A stretch of DNA of 64,000 nucleotides, taken from contig JAPXOZ010000002.1 of assembly GCA_033811195.1 (NCBI GenBank), forward strand, positions 1 through 64,000. Reading direction: 5' to 3'. A program made the position numbers and the translations under genes. The notes under the pieces are model-generated. The model was not told where the DNA came from and made no database searches. It saw only the letters and a list, made by a program, of their open reading frames with translations. Shown piece after piece: positions 61,003 through 64,000 of this stretch. The stretch's first letter is position 1, and the number at the start of each line of letters is the position of its first letter. The stretch comes from Cacconaster sp033811195 (lineage in GTDB: Bacteria > Bacteroidota > Bacteroidia > Bacteroidales > UBA932).

Positions 61003-61965
61003 TCAGTCTGCAATCCTAGTCAGCCAAGAGATAATTTTTTCAGGTGGCGCATCCTTAAAAATTACTTTTTTCTCTTTATCAAGAAGATAGAGTGATGGTA
61101 TCGCGCGAATATTGTAGATAGTTTGCATATTTAGTGCCAGATCCTGGTCGTAACCATTTATCCAGTTCTCCGGATAGTGTGATATGTAGTCGTACCATTC
61201 GGTCAGGTCAGCATCAGGATAGATGTTGAGTACGGCAAGTCTATTACGGTCGATCAGTTGAGATATTTCAGGCAAACCGACGAGAGCATCAATTATCTCC
61301 TTGCAGTTTTGACACTCCGGATTGCTGAAAAAGAGCAGCACATACTCGGCTTTCACCTGGTGTAGAGTACCTGTGAGGCCATTCTTTAGTGTATATTTGA
61401 AATCTGCCGCAGGTGTGCCAATGCGATTGTAAGAACAGAGTCTGTGCAGATGGGAATAGTGTATTTTTTCTTCATCTGTGGTAAAAGGTGACTCCTTGAG
61501 GTGAGCCAGTACGGGGAGAAACATCTCTTCATTTCTGTAAGGAGAATTGGGATCGTAAAGGTATTTCTCAGAAAGTTCGGTGATGGTTTCCCACACTTTG
61601 CTCTCCGGATGGGAAAGTTTGTGTCTGGATGCTCTGGCAAGCATAGTATCCTGAGCAGCGCCCATTACGGGAAGAGTCACATTGTCTAGCGCTGTTAAGT
61701 ATATGGCGAAGGCTTCTTCAAAATCATCGTGAGTGACTCCCATCACCAGAGTAGTATCTTTGGAATATTCGATTCCCGGAGCAAAAAGTTTATCCCAGAA
61801 ATGAAGGGAAATATATTGAAATGCTTGCTGCATGTTGCTGCTGAGCATTGCGGGTACTTGAGGAGTGGGAAATGGTCTGGAAGGTAAATCAGTCGTGTTC
61901 TTACAGGCAGTAAGTAGTAGTACCGACGCAAGTATAAGGGATATCAGTGATTTTTTTGTCATCAT
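61003..61965 (-). CDS. DUF5106/thioredoxin-fold lipoprotein
   Basis: A 320-residue lipoprotein (lipobox LLTAC, Cys21). Residues 40-180 are helical and match the DUF5106 layout (QYISLHFWDKL, YLYDPNSPYRNEEMFLPVLAHL). Residues 185-320 are a thioredoxin fold of the TlpA type, with the redox pair CQNC at 218-221 and the cis-Pro loop IRAIPSLYLLD. Probably a thiol-disulfide oxidoreductase in the periplasm, acting on haem- or disulfide-containing clients (inference). Upstream of the metallopeptidase gene with a 52 bp gap. Confidence 0.85.
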   Translation of the reverse strand: MMTKKSLISLILASVLLLTACKNTTDLPSRPFPTPQVPAMLSSNMQQAFQYISLHFWDKLFAPGIEYSKDTTLVMGVTHDDFEEAFAIYLTALDNVTLPVMGAAQDTMLARASRHKLSHPESKVWETITELSEKYLYDPNSPYRNEEMFLPVLAHLKESPFTTDEEKIHYSHLHRLCSYNRIGTPAADFKYTLKNGLTGTLHQVKAEYVLLFFSNPECQNCKEIIDALVGLPEISQLIDRNRLAVLNIYPDADLTEWYDYISHYPENWINGYDQDLALNMQTIYNIRAIPSLYLLDKEKKVIFKDAPPEKIISWLTRIAD

Positions 61966-61979
61966 TGATCAATTTTTTG

Positions 61980-61987
61980 CAAATGTA
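61980..61987 (-). promoter_or_regulatory. -7 element for the DUF5106 gene
   Basis: The minus strand reads TACATTTG; predicted start near 61973, leader about 8 nt. The best TTG is only 15 bp upstream, so it is a weak match. Confidence 0.45.
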
Positions 61988-62083
61988 AAGAAAATACTGT
62001 GACAAATTGGCAGAAATGTGTCGGTGGCACTTATTTTGCCGAAATTAAAGCACAAGATTTTAAAAAATTAAATATTTCATATT

Positions 62084-62356
62084 ATGAAGATTAAACCATT
62101 AGCAGACAGAGTTCTGATTGAACCGAAAGAAGCGGAAACCAAGACCGCAGGCGGATTGTTCATCCCGGACACCGCAAAAGAGAAGCCCCAGCAGGGCGTT
62201 GTTGTAGCCGTAGGTAACGGCAAAAAAGATGAACCTATGGAGCTTACCGTAGGAGATACCGTATTGTACGGCAAATACGCCGGCACTGAAATCAGTGTTG
62301 ACGGTAAAGATTATCTTATAATGCGTCAGTCAGACGTAGTCGCAGTACTCAAATAA
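62084..62356 (+). CDS. groES: Co-chaperonin GroES
   Basis: A 90-residue GroES, the lid of the GroEL chamber. IKPLADRVLIEPKEAETKTAGGLFIPDTAKEKPQQG contains the mobile loop (GGLFIPD), and the roof and C-terminal sequence GDTVLYGKYAGTEISVDGKDYLIMRQSDVVAVL are typical. groEL follows after 19 bp. No CIRCE element and no good TAnnTTTG box are seen in the 118 bp upstream (a one-base-short TATTTTG is near 62033). Confidence 0.97.
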   Translation: MKIKPLADRVLIEPKEAETKTAGGLFIPDTAKEKPQQGVVVAVGNGKKDEPMELTVGDTVLYGKYAGTEISVDGKDYLIMRQSDVVAVLK

Positions 62357-62375
62357 TTAAAGAAATATCCATATT

Positions 62376-64000
62376 ATGGCAAAAGAAATCAAATTTGACA
62401 TAGAAGCACGCAACCTCATTAAAGAAGGTGCAGATGCTTTGGCCAACGCAGTTAAGGTCACTCTCGGACCCAAAGGTCGCAATGTAGTTATTGACAAGAA
62501 ATATGGTGCTCCCCAGGTAACCAAGGATGGAGTGACCGTAGCGAGAGAAATTGAATTAGAGGACAGATTCGCCAACATGGGCGCACAGATGGTTAAAGAG
62601 GTAGCCTCCCAGACCAATGACCAGGCCGGTGACGGTACCACTACCGCTACAGTTCTCGCGCAGTCCATTATCAATGTAGGACTTAAAAACGTTACCGCAG
62701 GTGCCAATCCGATGGATCTTAAGCGTGGTATTGACAAGGCGGTTGCTGTTGTTGTGGAGAGTCTCAAGTCTCAGACCACTCCCGTAGGTGACGACTACTC
62801 AAAGATCGAGCAGGTCGGAACCATTTCCGCTAACAACGACAATGCTATCGGTAAGCTTATAGCAGACGCAATGTCCAAAGTTAAGAAGGATGGTGTAATC
62901 ACCGTTGAAGAGGCAAAGGGCACCACTACCGAGGTAAAATTGGTAGAGGGAATGCAATTTGACAGAGGCTATATCTCAGCTTACTTCATGACTAATCCCG
63001 ACAAGATGGAGGCAGTGCTTGAAAATCCTTACATTCTCATCACTGACAAGAAGATTTCCACAATGAAGGATCTCCTACCCGTGCTCGAGCCTATAGCAAG
63101 AGATGGTAAATCCTTGCTCATTATTGCAGAGGATGTGGAAGGTGAAGCACTCACTACCCTCGTAGTAAACAGGCTTCGCGGCACTATCAAGATTGCTGCA
63201 GTAAAGGCACCGGGTTTCGGTGATCGCCGTAAGGAGATGCTCCAGGACATAGCAATACTCACAGGAGGAAATGTAATATCCGAGGAGAGAGGCTATACCC
63301 TTGAGAATACCACTGTGGAAATGCTCGGAAAGGCGGAAAAAGTGGTAATTGACAAGGAGAATACGACTATTGTCAATGGTGCCGGTAAGAAGGAGAAAAT
63401 CCAGGATCGCGCAAATCAGATTCGCCAGCAGATATCAACCACAACATCCGACTATGACCGTGAAAAGCTCCAGGAGCGTCTGGGTAAGCTTGCAGGTGGA
63501 GTAGCGGTACTCTACGTGGGTGCTGCCACTGAAGTTGAGATGAAAGAGAAGAAAGACAGGGTTGAAGATGCTCTCAATGCTACCCGCGCAGCAGTTGAAG
63601 AGGGTATTATCCCCGGCGGTGGCGTAGCCTTTATCAGAGCTACTTCAGCACTTAAAGGGCTCAAGGGTGAAAACGATGATGAGACCACAGGTATCAACAT
63701 TATCGCACGTGCTATTGAAGAGCCGATAAGGATGATTTGCGAAAACGCAGGCAAAGAGGGCAGCGTGATTGTTCAGAAGGTAAAGGAAGGTAAGGATGAT
63801 TACGGCTATAATGCTCACACCGATACTTTCGAGAACTTCTTCAGTACAGGTGTAATCGATCCAACAAAGGTGATGCGCATAGCTCTTGAGAATGCAGCTT
63901 CAGTAGCTGGAATGTTGCTCACTACCGAGTGCGCACTCGCAGACATTAAGGAGGAAATGCCTCCGATGCCTATGGGAGGTGGTGCTCCGGGAATGGGTAT
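62376..64000 (+). CDS. groEL: Chaperonin GroEL (3' end outside window)
   Basis: The first 541 codons of GroEL, an ATP-driven folding chamber. It starts MAKEIKFDIEARNLIKEGAD; motifs include VKVTLGPKGRNVVIDKKYG, GDGTTTATVLAQ (ATP-binding), and the apical-domain sequence ISAYFMTNPDKMEAVLENPYILITDKKIS. At the window end the GGM-type tail has begun (MPPMPMGGGAPGMG), so only a few codons are missing. Cotranscribed with groES. Confidence 0.98.
   Translation, partial: MAKEIKFDIEARNLIKEGADALANAVKVTLGPKGRNVVIDKKYGAPQVTKDGVTVAREIELEDRFANMGAQMVKEVASQTNDQAGDGTTTATVLAQSIINVGLKNVTAGANPMDLKRGIDKAVAVVVESLKSQTTPVGDDYSKIEQVGTISANNDNAIGKLIADAMSKVKKDGVITVEEAKGTTTEVKLVEGMQFDRGYISAYFMTNPDKMEAVLENPYILITDKKISTMKDLLPVLEPIARDGKSLLIIAEDVEGEALTTLVVNRLRGTIKIAAVKAPGFGDRRKEMLQDIAILTGGNVISEERGYTLENTTVEMLGKAEKVVIDKENTTIVNGAGKKEKIQDRANQIRQQISTTTSDYDREKLQERLGKLAGGVAVLYVGAATEVEMKEKKDRVEDALNATRAAVEEGIIPGGGVAFIRATSALKGLKGENDDETTGINIIARAIEEPIRMICENAGKEGSVIVQKVKEGKDDYGYNAHTDTFENFFSTGVIDPTKVMRIALENAASVAGMLLTTECALADIKEEMPPMPMGGGAPGMG

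Noticed and set aside
61966..62083. CIRCE operator (HrcA site) upstream of groES
   Set aside because: No TTAGCACTC-N9-GAGTGCTAA-like inverted repeat is present.

Overview
The window is a 64 kb chromosomal segment of a Bacteroidetes bacterium, most likely order Bacteroidales. Supporting signs are: promoters of the form TTG–19/21 bp–TAnnTTTG in front of most transcription units and almost no Shine-Dalgarno sequences; a fused SecDF; FloA/NfeD; a class II alpha2-type glycyl-tRNA synthetase; a DUF2723 membrane protein; a DUF4271 protein; FrdA/FrdB of the Bacteroides type; and many lipoproteins with SGC/TSC-type lipoboxes. I cannot resolve the family. Base composition and gene content look chromosomal and mostly housekeeping. 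No IS element, prophage, CRISPR array or rRNA operon is visible.

Left part (1-15.5 kb). Every gene is on the minus strand. A 1160-residue coiled-coil lipoprotein is followed by an envelope-biogenesis operon transcribed coaX > outer-membrane protein > TPR protein > lptC > ppiD-like chaperone, then a repair operon ruvB > Ntn-hydrolase > mfd. To its right lies a 626 bp AT-rich gap (15518-16143). It holds a cluster of DnaA-box-like 9-mers (a candidate oriC), a minus-strand terminator and a low-complexity 'ACTC' repeat tract.

Middle part (16-33.8 kb). frdA-frdB (fumarate reductase/succinate dehydrogenase without a neighbouring cytochrome b gene) diverges from an alpha/beta hydrolase. Then come dmpA-like, hflX, tonB, ybeY-mnmG, a GNAT, an acyl-CoA ligase, gcvH and ruvA. 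The tightly overlapped unit sufS-sufE-sufT-folK-glyQS-lipoprotein runs rightward.

Accessory part (33.8-39.2 kb). Lipoproteins, a RhuM-family protein carrying a near-perfect 31 bp palindrome inside its coding sequence, divergent tRNA-Ser(GCT) and tRNA-Pro(TGG), a duplicated pair of Cys-rich lipoproteins flanking a third lipoprotein, and a second Ntn-hydrolase paralogue.

Right part (39.2-64 kb). PD40/SPOR protein-nfeD-floA, divergent secDF, tryptophanase, a DUF2723 O-glycosyltransferase-like protein, the SUI1-DUF4271-hemD-rnpA-yidD unit, a PlsC-GNAT fusion that resembles amino-acid-lipid synthases, uvrC, pnuC, a large secreted protein with a gluzincin HExxH...E site joined to propeller and barrel-like regions, a DUF5106/thioredoxin lipoprotein, and groES-groEL (groEL runs off the end).

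The most noteworthy items are the candidate origin; a family of AGTTCTGAGT-type repeats lying sense-oriented just after stop codons at four loci; the metallopeptidase-barrel protein; the fused lipid acyltransferase; and the RhuM palindrome.
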